DNA from: Paenibacillus taichungensis
GTDB lineage: Bacteria; Bacillota; Bacilli; Paenibacillales; Paenibacillaceae
Length of the DNA: 64,000 nucleotides
Reading direction: 5' to 3'
Assembly (NCBI RefSeq): GCF_013359905.1
Contig: NZ_JABMCC010000104.1
Span: forward strand, 124,001-188,000
The notes beneath the pieces were generated by a model, which was not told where the DNA came from, did no database searches, and saw nothing but the letters and a program-made list of their open reading frames with translations. Within the stretch, counting starts at the first letter, position 1; each line of letters starts with the position of its first letter. The position numbers and the translations under genes are program-made. Shown here piece after piece: positions 9,283 through 18,422 of the stretch.

Positions 9283-10299
9283 CTAGGCCGGCTGAATTCC
9301 TGACTCAACCTGTACCGATCGTACAGACTCGCGTTCAACCAGATCAATGGTTAACGTATACGATGTATTCACAGCTTCACCGTTCAGCATCTGGAAGAGC
9401 AAATGCCCTGCCAATGAACCTGCTTCATGCTTGGGCTGCCGCACCGTCGTAAGCGGAGGATGAACATATTCGGACAGTTGAATATCATCAAATCCGATGA
9501 CCGAAATATCATTCGGTACCGAAATGCCGCTCTCTTCAAATGCTTTCAATCCACCAATCGCCATTTCATCATTCCCGTAAAATACAGCAGATGGAAGCTC
9601 GCCCTGCATAACCATCATCTTGGTTGCACTATATCCACCCTCACGTACAAAGTTACCGCTTAGACGCCATTTGGACTTCTCTTCAAGGCCCGCCTCCTGC
9701 ATTGCTCGCAAATATCCTTGATAACGCAGAGCATTATCATAAGAATTGGATGGCCCGCTGATATAGGCGATGGTCTTATGCCCCTTCTGAATGAGGTGAC
9801 GTGTAGCGAGGTAACCACCTTGCTCCCCGTCCACCAGAACGTTGACCAGATGGCTACTCGACAGCTGCCGATCCATCACAATGATAGGGAAACGTTCACC
9901 TGCAGATTCCACCAGGATATCATCATGGATGTTATGGGCCAGGATGATAGCGCCATCCACTCTTTTTTCCCGCAGGAAACGAACCGCTGTGGAGTCACGT
10001 CCTCCCATAGAGCTGCAAGCAATCAGATCATATCCGTTAGCCAGCGCTACGTCCTGTACGCTGCGAATCAATTCGGAGTAATACGGACCCGACAGATCAG
10101 TAAGAATCAACGCAATCGTGTTCGTCCGGCTCCGTTTCAGGTCCATGGCAAAGCCGTTTTTGCGATAATTCAGTTCCCGTGCTGCCGCCAGCACTTTTGC
10201 CTTGGTCTTGGCACTTACCTTGCTGTCCCCATTCAGTGCATAGGAAGCGGTCGAGAGCGCCACGCCTGCCAGCTTTGCCACATCCTTAATCGTTGCCAT
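9283..10299 (-). CDS. LacI family transcriptional regulator
   Basis: DNA-binding repressor of 338 residues. The helix-turn-helix is MATIKDVAKLAGVALSTASY with the hinge-helix motif near residue 55, followed by a periplasmic-binding-protein-like sugar domain (ALILTDLSGPYYSELIRSV, GNDEMAIGGLKAFEE, VIGFDDIQLSEYVHPPLTTV). The ATG at 10299 is chosen from the domain start and an AGAAGGAG ten bases upstream. Three copies of a TCGAAACGTTTCGA-like palindrome, one in the phosphorylase promoter and two upstream of this gene, are the probable targets, so the protein likely represses both the phosphorylase and itself, relieved by a beta-gluco-oligosaccharide. The inducer is inferred from the neighbour. Confidence 0.92.
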   Translation of the reverse strand: MATIKDVAKLAGVALSTASYALNGDSKVSAKTKAKVLAAARELNYRKNGFAMDLKRSRTNTIALILTDLSGPYYSELIRSVQDVALANGYDLIACSSMGGRDSTAVRFLREKRVDGAIILAHNIHDDILVESAGERFPIIVMDRQLSSSHLVNVLVDGEQGGYLATRHLIQKGHKTIAYISGPSNSYDNALRYQGYLRAMQEAGLEEKSKWRLSGNFVREGGYSATKMMVMQGELPSAVFYGNDEMAIGGLKAFEESGISVPNDISVIGFDDIQLSEYVHPPLTTVRQPKHEAGSLAGHLLFQMLNGEAVNTSYTLTIDLVERESVRSVQVESGIQPA

Positions 10300-10413
10300 T
10301 CCACGTTCGCTCCTTCTAACTTTCTTGTTACCTATCATTTTATACTGTAAATGGTTGCAACAACCACACATTCCTATGCATTATCCATTAGAAATGGCAT
10401 CAATTCTCATTTA

Positions 10414-10427
10414 TCGAAACGTTTCGA
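10414..10427. promoter_or_regulatory. LacI operator O2
   Basis: Perfect 14-bp palindrome TCGAAACGTTTCGA, identical to the core of O1 and 115 bases upstream of the LacI start codon, downstream of the candidate LacI promoter. Confidence 0.75.
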
Positions 10428-10588
10428 AGTGTTTTCAAAAAAAATTTCTCTTCACGTCTTTTAAGCATCACTGCTGAATCATATACCCTTTTATTGTACA
10501 TATAGCTTAGTCGATTGACAACATTCCAATATTAGACAAGAGGAAGAATTCATTATAAATCACAATGAACACGCCTGTAAACCATAGA

Positions 10589-10602
10589 TTGAAACGTTTC
10601 GA
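10589..10602. promoter_or_regulatory. LacI operator O3
   Basis: TTGAAACGTTTCGA, one base different from O1 and O2. It lies eight bases upstream of the candidate LacI -35 box and 155 bases upstream of the divergent AraC gene. O2 and O3 are 175 bp apart, compatible with looping. Confidence 0.7.
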
Positions 10603-10756
10603 CATTTTCATTATAGTCGGTGTTGATAGCGATTTCAACCTCTTTATCCATTTTTCACAGAAATATGTGAAGTGAATGATTCGAAGGGTCCTCATTACAC
10701 CTTTGTGGTATTATACTGCTTATTAGTCCAATCCTCTATAAGGAGTCCATTATGTT

Positions 10757-12406
10757 ATGAGCAATCTGGATCTAAGCTTTCATAAATCATCCGTGAACAA
10801 TCCCGGCCGCTTGCAGCAAATCACAACCGTGCCTCCCGCAATGTTCAAACTGTGTCATCTGGTGCAGCTCCATGATCGGGAAGCCTTCTCCCGTATCGAT
10901 GAACTGTGGAGCAGCAAGCACGTTCTTTATGTCATCACCTCTGGTCAAGCAAGACTGATCAGTTCGAATGGTCAATTGATGGTAAATACCGGATCAGCTG
11001 TCGTTCGCCAAGCTGGAACTCTGCTTCAGCATGAAAGCAAGCGCGGCTCCCTTTCCCCGGTTCAGGGTATTGCAATAGCCTTTGATTTTGCAGATAACGA
11101 ACAAAGGCTCTGGCCATTCGGACATCCTGTTCCCGTTACAAGCCGCCTTATTGCCGAGCTGATCTCCGAATTGGTTCAGTCCAGCTCCAAACGCGATGAG
11201 TCGGGACCATTCAAACCTCATATGCTGTTTTATCAGCTGCTGGATACGTTGCGAGATCACGCTGTGCGTTTGGCTCATGAAGATCATTCCTGGCTGGACA
11301 TTGTCCTCGCCCGTATCCATGAAAGAGTTACTCATTCTTTTACACGTGAGCAATTAGCGAGAGAGGTTAATGTGAGTCCAGAGCATTTTTCACGAGAATT
11401 CAAGAAATACACCGGATTTACATTCGTGGAGTATGTTACCCGGTTAAGAATTCGAATTGCCCAGGAGCACCTGCTGTTTGCCAATCCCACATTGCAAGAG
11501 CTTGCGCAGTTGACGGGATACAGGGATACCTTTTATTTAAGTCGAAAATTTAAACAAACGGTAGGTTGTGCACCGACTCTCTATCGGAAAACGCCAAAAA
11601 AAATTGCAAGTCTTACATACAACTATACCGCTTCCTTGCTCGCACTGGGCCACATCCCGCATCTGGGTGCCGTTGCAGAATGGATGAAAAGTAGACTTAT
11701 TGAAAATGGACAAGACCAATTTGATCAGTGCTATGAGCATGATCTTATTAATCATCCGGATCTAATCGCAGACGCTCATCCCGATGTCATCCTTGGTTAT
11801 GCACCTCATTCCGGCATGGATGAATTACGGCAGATTGCACCAACGATTTTGATGCCTTTTGAAGAACTTGACTGGCAGGAGCAACTCATTCATTTGGGAC
11901 GCATCACAGGCCTGGAAGCCAAAGCTCGTGCGCTGTTAGACCAATATGATACGCTTCAGCAAGAGGCCAATCGTACACTTGATCAAATGATGGGTGTGCG
12001 TGGATCAGCAGTATGCATATTCATGATTGGTGAGAGTGGAGCGTACATCTATGGTCACGGATGGGGTAGAGCTTCTCATATTTTGTATCACTCGCTTGGC
12101 TTCGCCCCTCCTGCAAGAATGGAAAAGGATGGTCAGCTGCTCACAGGTTACATCCATGTTCCGCTAAATGAAATTCATTTGTACGCTGCAGATCATATTT
12201 TTATTGACTATGCCAGGGAGCCATCGGAGCAAGATGCTGTGGACAAGCTGTTCGCTCAGGAGTCCTGGAACAACTTGAGTGCGGTCCGAGAAGGGCGACT
12301 GTACGAGATTGAAGCGAATATGTTTTATGGATTCGACCCCATCTCGATTATGGAGCAATTACAGCACATCATGCACAAACTGACATCACATCTGTCCATG
12401 CATTAG
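10757..12406 (+). CDS. AraC regulator fused to siderophore-binding domain (Btr-like)
   Basis: Cytoplasmic activator of 549 residues with three parts. An N-terminal cupin-like ligand domain spans about 1-160. An AraC helix-turn-helix pair spans about 180-280 (LAREVNVSPEHFSREFKKYTG, LAQLTGYRDTFYLSRKFKQ). A C-terminal FhuD/TroA-like periplasmic-binding domain begins near LLALGHIPHLGAVAEW. This matches B. subtilis Btr, which senses Fe-bacillibactin and activates the feuABC uptake genes. Here it is followed by a Fur box and a siderophore-binding lipoprotein, the expected target. The ATG at 10757 has AAGGAG eleven bases upstream. The ligand is inferred from family and neighbour. Confidence 0.9.
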   Translation: MSNLDLSFHKSSVNNPGRLQQITTVPPAMFKLCHLVQLHDREAFSRIDELWSSKHVLYVITSGQARLISSNGQLMVNTGSAVVRQAGTLLQHESKRGSLSPVQGIAIAFDFADNEQRLWPFGHPVPVTSRLIAELISELVQSSSKRDESGPFKPHMLFYQLLDTLRDHAVRLAHEDHSWLDIVLARIHERVTHSFTREQLAREVNVSPEHFSREFKKYTGFTFVEYVTRLRIRIAQEHLLFANPTLQELAQLTGYRDTFYLSRKFKQTVGCAPTLYRKTPKKIASLTYNYTASLLALGHIPHLGAVAEWMKSRLIENGQDQFDQCYEHDLINHPDLIADAHPDVILGYAPHSGMDELRQIAPTILMPFEELDWQEQLIHLGRITGLEAKARALLDQYDTLQQEANRTLDQMMGVRGSAVCIFMIGESGAYIYGHGWGRASHILYHSLGFAPPARMEKDGQLLTGYIHVPLNEIHLYAADHIFIDYAREPSEQDAVDKLFAQESWNNLSAVREGRLYEIEANMFYGFDPISIMEQLQHIMHKLTSHLSMH

Positions 12407-12458
12407 TCATCATAGATGTCCATGTACAAATGATACGTCATCCTCTATGTTAGTAATG

Positions 12459-12480
12459 AGAATAATAATCATTATTGATT
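12459..12480 (+). promoter_or_regulatory. Fur box
   Basis: AGAATAATAATCATTATTGA contains the symmetric AATAATCATTATT, close to the 7-1-7 Fur consensus. It lies about 24 bases before the start codon of the siderophore-binding lipoprotein and predicts iron repression. Confidence 0.75.
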
Positions 12481-12502
12481 AAATAACAGGGGGAACAATT
12501 AT

Positions 12503-13510
12503 ATGTTTGCTGCAAAAAAACGCTTTTCGGGCTTGCTGCTCATGCTCGCCATCATCATGATCCTGGCTGCCTGTAACAGTGGTACGGGTTCCGGCACAAC
12601 GGAACCAACAGCGGCGGGTTCAGAATCGACAACAGCTTCGACCGAAACAAATAACGACTCTTCCGGTGCTACGCGGATCTACAAGTCATTAAGTGGAGAT
12701 GTGGAAATTCCGGCTGAACCGAAACGGATTGTTACGGATATGTACGTAAGTGATCTGCTCGCACTCGGTATAAAGCCTGTTGGCGCTGTTCAATATTATC
12801 TGGAAAACCCGTTCTATGCAGATCAGGTGGAGGGCATTGAAAGTATCGGTGATCGGGCAGCGGTCTCGATGGAGAAGGTCATTGCCATGAACCCGGATCT
12901 GATCATTACCTACTCCGACCAGGCCAGCGAAATTGAGAGTTATCAAAAGATCGCACCTACCGTAGTGATTCCTTATGGTACATTCACCAATGTACATGAC
13001 GAAATTCGGGGATTCGGAGAGCTGATGAACAAATCCGAAGCAGCCGAAGCTTGGCTGAAAACGTACGACGAACGGATTGAAGCCGCTCGTGCTAAGGTGA
13101 AAACCGTCATCAAACCGGAGGAAACCTTCTCCATCCTTGAAGTATCCGACAAGAGTTATTATGGATATGGAGACAATTTTGGTCGAGGAGGACAAGCGGT
13201 CTACAGTGCTTTGCAACTTGCCCCACTCGAGATCACCAAAAAAGAACTGATGGGTGATACCCAGTGGAAAGAGATTTCGCGTGAAGTTGTTGGTGATTAT
13301 GCAGGGGATCATATCTTCTTGACCGTTGGGGAGAACAATAAAAATTATCAAGGCGACACCATCTGGCAATCCCTGCCGGCAGTGAAAAACAATCAGGTGT
13401 ACGAATTGCTGGAAGACCGTTACTGGTACTTCGACCCGATTGCGATTCAGGGTCAGGCTGAAGAATTCGCTGATATGATCGTAGAACGTGCACAGCAAAA
13501 TCGCAAATAA
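12503..13510 (+). CDS. Iron-siderophore ABC transporter binding lipoprotein (FeuA-like)
   Basis: Extracellular lipoprotein of 335 residues that would capture a ferric siderophore at the membrane. The signal peptide MFAAKKRFSGLLLMLAII ends in the lipobox LAAC (lipidated Cys24), followed by a Ser/Thr-rich tether and a class III binding domain (EIPAEPKRIVTDMYVSDLLALG, MEKVIAMNPDLIITYSD, PVIPYG-like segment, FDPIAIQGQAEEFAD). GGGGGA precedes the ATG by eight bases. A Fur box lies upstream and a Btr-like activator precedes it. The FecCD-type permeases that normally partner such proteins are not present nearby; the next gene is an exporter-type ABC protein. Confidence 0.92.
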   Translation: MFAAKKRFSGLLLMLAIIMILAACNSGTGSGTTEPTAAGSESTTASTETNNDSSGATRIYKSLSGDVEIPAEPKRIVTDMYVSDLLALGIKPVGAVQYYLENPFYADQVEGIESIGDRAAVSMEKVIAMNPDLIITYSDQASEIESYQKIAPTVVIPYGTFTNVHDEIRGFGELMNKSEAAEAWLKTYDERIEAARAKVKTVIKPEETFSILEVSDKSYYGYGDNFGRGGQAVYSALQLAPLEITKKELMGDTQWKEISREVVGDYAGDHIFLTVGENNKNYQGDTIWQSLPAVKNNQVYELLEDRYWYFDPIAIQGQAEEFADMIVERAQQNRK

Positions 13511-13587
13511 CATATGAAAGATGCAAGTGTCTGGTCAGGCTATGGAACCTGTCCGGGCATTTGCGTTATATGGAGGAGGAGTTACAT

Positions 13588-15300
13588 ATGCTTCGCCGTT
13601 TTATGGCCTATTATCGTCCTTATCGGGGACTCTTTATATTGGACTTCTCCTGTGCCATTCTGGCTGCACTGCTGGAGCTTGCGTTTCCCTTGGCTGTAAA
13701 CAAAGTTGTCGATCAGCTGCTTCCCGCAGGCAACTGGTCCATGATTTTATCAGCCTGTGCCGGATTGCTGGGCATCTATCTGCTCAGTTCCTTTTTCCAT
13801 TATGCAGTCACCTACTGGGGGCATAAGCTGGGTATTAACATCGAATCCGATATGCGGCGGGAACTGTTCCAGCGTGTGCAGAAGCAATCCTTCCGCTTTT
13901 TCGATAACAACAAGACTGGGCACCTCGTCTCTCGCATGACCAACGATCTGATGGATATTGGTGAGATTGCCCATCATGGACCCGAGGATCTGTTCATTGC
14001 CCTGATGACGCTGGCCGGAGCCTTCGGCATAATGCTTGGTATCAACTGGCAACTGGCTGTCATGACCTTCATCATCGTACCGCTAATGATCTTCCTGTCT
14101 CTCTATTTCAGCCGCAAAATGTCCAAAGCGTTCAAGCGTATGTTTGCGGATATTGCAGACTATAACGCACGCGTAGAGAACAATGTGAGCGGAATTCGTG
14201 TAGTACAGGCTTTTGCCAATGAAAAGCATGAAGTGAAACGTTTTGTCGAAAATAATGAACGCTTCCGTCTTACCAAACTGATCACCTACCGGATTATGGC
14301 ATGGAATTCCTCGCTCAGCTTCATTCTGATGAAATTTGTCTCGCTGTTTGTACTGGTGTGCGGTACGTGGTTTGTCATTCAGGGCAGCATGACCTACGGA
14401 GAATTTATCGCCTTTGTCATGTTATCCAATGTGTTTCTTGGACCGATTCAACAGATTAACTCCGTCATCGAAACCTATCCCAAAGGCATTGCCGGATTCA
14501 AAAGATATCTGGAGCTGCTGGAAGCCGAGCCCGATGTGGATGATACACCACAAGCCAAATCCATCCCACATGTGAAAGGCGACATCGCCTTCCATGACGT
14601 TTCATTTGCTTATGGGGAACACAAGCCAACCTTGGATCAGGTCAATCTGGAGATTAAGGTAGGACAAACGGTAGCGCTGGTTGGACCTTCGGGTGCAGGC
14701 AAATCTACGCTGTGCAGTCTTATTCCACGCTTTTACGATGTGGATGCGGGGCATATCTCTATTGATGGGATTCCGGTAAAAGATATGACACTGGAGTCAC
14801 TTCGCTCCCATATCGGGATTGTACAGCAGGATATTTTCCTGTTTGATGGGTCAATCCGTGAAAATATTGCCTACGGCAAACTGGATGCACCTGATGAAGA
14901 AATCTGGCAAGCCATCCGCAGGGCCCAACTGGAAGAGCTGGTACAATCCCAACCAGATGGACTGGACACCATGATCGGTGAACGTGGCGTGAAATTGTCG
15001 GGTGGACAGAAGCAGCGTCTATCCATCGCAAGAATGATCCTGAAAAACCCGCCTATTCTAATATTGGATGAAGCCACTTCCGCACTCGATACCGAGACGG
15101 AAGCCGCCATTCAGCTGGCCTTATCCGAGCTGGCGCAGGGACGTACAACATTAGTAATTGCCCATCGACTGGCGACCATTAGACACGCGGATCGCATCGT
15201 AGTGGTGGAGAATGGCAGCGTCACTGAACAAGGAAGTCATGAAGAGCTACTCGCGCGCAAAGGCTCGTACAGCCGACTGCATCAAGCCCAGTTTGGATAA
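13588..15300 (+). CDS. Exporter-type ABC transporter, membrane-ATPase half
   Basis: Homodimer-forming ABC half-transporter of 570 residues. Six membrane helices fill the first ~300 residues (from LRRFMAYYRPYRGLFILDF to the GTWFVIQG and FVMLSNVFLGP segments), and the nucleotide-binding domain follows with Walker A VGPSGAGKS, Q-loop IVQQDIFLFDG, signature LSGGQKQR, Walker B ILILDEATSALD and H-loop AHR. The ATG at 13588 follows GGAGGAG by six bases. It starts 77 bases after the siderophore lipoprotein, with no terminator between, so the two are probably co-transcribed and iron-regulated. It may export a siderophore or recycle it; import via an exporter fold (as in mycobacterial IrtAB) is an alternative. 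Substrate inferred. Confidence 0.9.
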   Translation: MLRRFMAYYRPYRGLFILDFSCAILAALLELAFPLAVNKVVDQLLPAGNWSMILSACAGLLGIYLLSSFFHYAVTYWGHKLGINIESDMRRELFQRVQKQSFRFFDNNKTGHLVSRMTNDLMDIGEIAHHGPEDLFIALMTLAGAFGIMLGINWQLAVMTFIIVPLMIFLSLYFSRKMSKAFKRMFADIADYNARVENNVSGIRVVQAFANEKHEVKRFVENNERFRLTKLITYRIMAWNSSLSFILMKFVSLFVLVCGTWFVIQGSMTYGEFIAFVMLSNVFLGPIQQINSVIETYPKGIAGFKRYLELLEAEPDVDDTPQAKSIPHVKGDIAFHDVSFAYGEHKPTLDQVNLEIKVGQTVALVGPSGAGKSTLCSLIPRFYDVDAGHISIDGIPVKDMTLESLRSHIGIVQQDIFLFDGSIRENIAYGKLDAPDEEIWQAIRRAQLEELVQSQPDGLDTMIGERGVKLSGGQKQRLSIARMILKNPPILILDEATSALDTETEAAIQLALSELAQGRTTLVIAHRLATIRHADRIVVVENGSVTEQGSHEELLARKGSYSRLHQAQFG

Positions 15301-15312
15301 ATACAACGACAA

Positions 15313-15350
15313 AACAACCTTCCCTCAGAACTAGAGGTGAAGGTTGTTTT
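15313..15350. terminator. Intrinsic terminator after the ABC gene
   Basis: AACAACCTTC (15314-15323) pairs with GAAGGTTGTT (15339-15348), followed by T-rich sequence. It sits between two convergent genes and may work in both directions. Confidence 0.8.
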
Positions 15351-15352
15351 AT

Positions 15353-16933
15353 TCATTTCAGGTATCCTTTTGATTTCCAGAATCGCTTCGCAAATGATTC
15401 AGCAGCGTACGGCAGCTCCCCATTCAGTAAATCCTCATTTGCTTGAATGAGCACTTGGCGTCCACGTTCGAGCAATTGAACGGCATGTAGTAATTGAGAG
15501 CCGCCTATATAATGAAGTTCAAGCAACACCGGTTCTTCTTCCTCACCCTCGTCCTTCTGAGCCGAGTATTCGATCAACACACTTTCCGTGCCGTCCTCAT
15601 GTTGGTGCAGGGTATAATAGTATTTCTCCACCTGCGTCTCCCCTTGAGTATCCTTATACTCTCTTCCAATACGTAGCATAGCTGGCTGGGGAACACCATC
15701 ACTCAGCTGACCTGCTTGTCGAAATGCATAATACAAGTCTCCAATCCACAGCCCATGCCGGTCGTCATCATAATAATCGTCATATGGCTCCACGATCGGC
15801 AAAGCTAATAAATCACGGATCAGTTGATGCGAAATTAAGGAACGGGCATACTGATAATTCGATACAGACTGCAACAAGGTGCTCCATCCTTGCTCGCTTA
15901 ACTGCTGCATATCAGCAGGTGAGTTCTCCGAAAATACGTTCCATTCCGAATTCTCATTGTGCAGATAACGATATGCACCTGAGATCATCCAGACAGGTTT
16001 ACCCGGTTGTAGGATATGTTTATCAGGAGAGTTGGAACCTTGATTTGATGGCTCCATCTTAAGCAACAATGCACAGTTATGGTCATCCTGAAAATACAGA
16101 CTGCGGAAATACCCCTCCGTGTGCTCATCTCCATAGACCGATACTCGGCAAAATTGCTCGTTCAACCAAAATTCATAGCTGTTGAGTAACTCATCCTCCT
16201 CTCTTACAGGCAACAAAGATGGATGAGTAAGACGCTCTATGTTCTCAGCGGTAATACGATGATCTTCGAACCAATCCGGCACATCTGGCTCTGATTCATC
16301 AGCGTGAATGTACTTTCGGTTGATTACAGGTCGTCCTTGCTGCAGCCTCTTTAACATTTCTTCTCGCCAAGGAAACGGCTCTGTATCTTCATCAATCACA
16401 CATTCAGGAACCAATAACGCCAACATGTCAAAGCCCCGCCATGGTCCGAGATCCTCCCATTCTTCAAGCTGACGCTTCACATTACGCTGTCCTTGAACCT
16501 GAATCATATATTGCTCCGTACTTACCAGCAATCCACCTTCTACATTCCCTCTCACTGTCAATTCTCCATGGTTATAATCCCCCCAGAACATATCCTCCAC
16601 ATAGAGATTACCTGTAATATATATTTCCTGCCCACCCACGATCATATAGGGCGTTATGAGATTCCCAAGTACAACCAGATTTGAACTGGCCGCGTCGGAA
16701 CTTGTATTTCCAATATAACGATCCACTGTCAGATTTCCTTCAACCAAGATCAAAAAAGGTCCTTCATCCAACAACAGTTCACTGATATGAAGGTCACCAG
16801 AATGTAACCATACTTCCTCGGCTTCAAATTCACCGTTGTGCGCTTCATTCTGAGTGTACATCCAACTTTCCTGAGGCAACTTCGTTTGTATATCTGCAAA
16901 AGACACCTTGTGACCTATCTGATGTATGGACAT
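15353..16933 (-). CDS. Uncharacterised acidic protein with beta-helix-like N-terminus
   Basis: Cytoplasmic protein of 526 residues that I do not recognise. Residues ~50-150 contain short repeating strands with Gly turns (LILVEGNLTVDRYIG, LVVLGNLITPYMIVGGQ, IYITGNLYVEDMFWG, ELTVRGNVEGGLLV), spaced about 20 residues apart, as in polymer-forming or bactofilin-like beta-helices. The rest is Glu/Asp-rich with a DDYYDDDRHGLWIGDLYYAF segment and no catalytic motif that I can name. The frame is open to 17032, but the ATG at 16933 has GAGGAG nine bases upstream and a TATAAT at 17007-17012 would lie inside the longer version, so the shorter start is preferred. No signal peptide. Single-gene unit. Confidence 0.75.
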   Translation of the reverse strand: MSIHQIGHKVSFADIQTKLPQESWMYTQNEAHNGEFEAEEVWLHSGDLHISELLLDEGPFLILVEGNLTVDRYIGNTSSDAASSNLVVLGNLITPYMIVGGQEIYITGNLYVEDMFWGDYNHGELTVRGNVEGGLLVSTEQYMIQVQGQRNVKRQLEEWEDLGPWRGFDMLALLVPECVIDEDTEPFPWREEMLKRLQQGRPVINRKYIHADESEPDVPDWFEDHRITAENIERLTHPSLLPVREEDELLNSYEFWLNEQFCRVSVYGDEHTEGYFRSLYFQDDHNCALLLKMEPSNQGSNSPDKHILQPGKPVWMISGAYRYLHNENSEWNVFSENSPADMQQLSEQGWSTLLQSVSNYQYARSLISHQLIRDLLALPIVEPYDDYYDDDRHGLWIGDLYYAFRQAGQLSDGVPQPAMLRIGREYKDTQGETQVEKYYYTLHQHEDGTESVLIEYSAQKDEGEEEEPVLLELHYIGGSQLLHAVQLLERGRQVLIQANEDLLNGELPYAAESFAKRFWKSKGYLK

Positions 16934-17129
16934 GTCCTGACACTCCTCATCCAATAATATATGGATAGAATCTATCTGATCTACAGATAGACGACTACCC
17001 ATTTTTATTATACTAGAGGAAATATACACCATTCCATAACAAAAACCCTTACTCGAGTAGAATGAAGGTTGAGCTTGTGAACGACAACAGCCCCAAGGCC
17101 ATTATATACATATATGATCTAGTCCATTC

Positions 17130-18422
17130 TTATAACTGCCCACCCAGGATGACATTCGCCCGCTCACGGAATTCCTTCGCCGCCTGCTCCGGCGTAATTT
17201 TGCCAAACAGCAAAAGATCATACAACTCACGCAGCACCGCAGTAACCTCGGGTGCACCTACAGGATCAGGCGGATCCATCTGGCTGCTGTGATCCGCAAC
17301 CCAATCCACATAGTCAAACACCTGCGCCAGCTCTGGTTCAACCAGCAGCTTCATCCGCTCTTTGACACGGGATGAGACGGGCACCCCCCGCTCGCCTTTG
17401 AGCAGCAGATTGGCATCCAGATCATTAACGAAAAAGCTGATGAACTTGGCAGCCTCCTCCTTATGTCTGGAATTGCCCGCAATGGAGAAAAACATGCCTG
17501 GCTTCAGGAACAACCCTTCTTGGCTGTTTGGCCCAGGCATCGGGGAGATGGTTAAGGGTTTGCCATAACGCTGAGCGGTGCTGATAAATTGGTTGGAATA
17601 CCCCCAGCTAAACAAAGCCTCTCCCAGATAAAACGGGTCGTTATCAGGCTGGCCAATATCTGAGGTCCAAATATCCGGTGCAAAAATAAGCTTCTTCTCT
17701 GCGAGCTGCTGCATCCTACCAAAGTATTCAATAAACAGCCCATCATCCTCATACCCCAACCTCTTGCCATCCTCCGCGTACAGCTTGGAACCATACTGTC
17801 TCAAGTAATACGCAAAAAACTGTTCGGGCGTAAAATAGGTTCCCAGATAGATGCCTTTCCCGAGCAATTGCTCGCCCATCCGGTCAAAATCCGCCCATGT
17901 CCACGTATCCGTTGGCAATTCAATATCATTAGCCTTCAACACTTCCGGATCATAGATGCTGAGCATGGCGTTAACCCCCAAACTGAGACCATAGGTTTTT
18001 CCATTCAGGCTACCACTCTCTAGCTGTTCCTTCTCAATATCTGTCGTGTCAATCAGCCCGCTCTGCATGTACGGGGTCATATCCTCCAACAGTTGCAACG
18101 AACTGTATTGGGACAGATAGGAGATGTCCATCTGAATAATGTCGGGCAACGCATTGCCTGCTGCATGTGGGGCAAGTTTTCTCCAATACTCGTTGAAACT
18201 GCTATATTCGTACTCAATGTTCACATGTGGATTCAACTTCTCATACAGGTCGATAACGGCTATCGTTGCATTGTTGCGGAACTCCCCACCCCACCAAGCG
18301 ATGCGCAGCGTAATCGGCTCTTCGTCCACAATCATACCTGGTCTTTGATTCAGCTGGTTCACGCAGCCAGGAAGAGTCAGCATAAGGCAGATCATGCCTA
18401 TGGTTCGCAATAATCTTCTCAC
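17130..18422 (-). CDS. Sugar ABC transporter substrate-binding lipoprotein, family 1
   Basis: Extracellular solute-binding lipoprotein of 430 residues. The signal peptide MRRLLRTIGMICLMLTLPGC ends at the lipidated Cys20; the mature part has the sugar-binding layout (TLRIAWWGGEFRNNATIAVI, ALPDIIQMDISYLSQY, EEAAKFISFFVNDLDANLLL). Its start codon overlaps the stop of the YesM-type kinase by four bases (ATGA), so the two are translationally coupled. Since the transporter group upstream already has its own binding protein, this one may be a sensor partner that presents sugar to the kinase; that role is inferred. No terminator is obvious after it. Confidence 0.88.
   Translation of the reverse strand: MRRLLRTIGMICLMLTLPGCVNQLNQRPGMIVDEEPITLRIAWWGGEFRNNATIAVIDLYEKLNPHVNIEYEYSSFNEYWRKLAPHAAGNALPDIIQMDISYLSQYSSLQLLEDMTPYMQSGLIDTTDIEKEQLESGSLNGKTYGLSLGVNAMLSIYDPEVLKANDIELPTDTWTWADFDRMGEQLLGKGIYLGTYFTPEQFFAYYLRQYGSKLYAEDGKRLGYEDDGLFIEYFGRMQQLAEKKLIFAPDIWTSDIGQPDNDPFYLGEALFSWGYSNQFISTAQRYGKPLTISPMPGPNSQEGLFLKPGMFFSIAGNSRHKEEAAKFISFFVNDLDANLLLKGERGVPVSSRVKERMKLLVEPELAQVFDYVDWVADHSSQMDPPDPVGAPEVTAVLRELYDLLLFGKITPEQAAKEFRERANVILGGQL

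Larger units (their letters stand above)
10300..10756. other. Intergenic control region between LacI and AraC genes
   Basis: This 457-bp stretch holds no gene. It contains two LacI-type palindromes and a minus-strand TATAAT (10552-10557) with a TTACAG at 17-base spacing (10575-10580), a candidate promoter of the LacI gene. The divergent AraC gene has AAGGAG at 10740-10745. The remainder is A+T-rich with no recognised structure. Confidence 0.6.
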
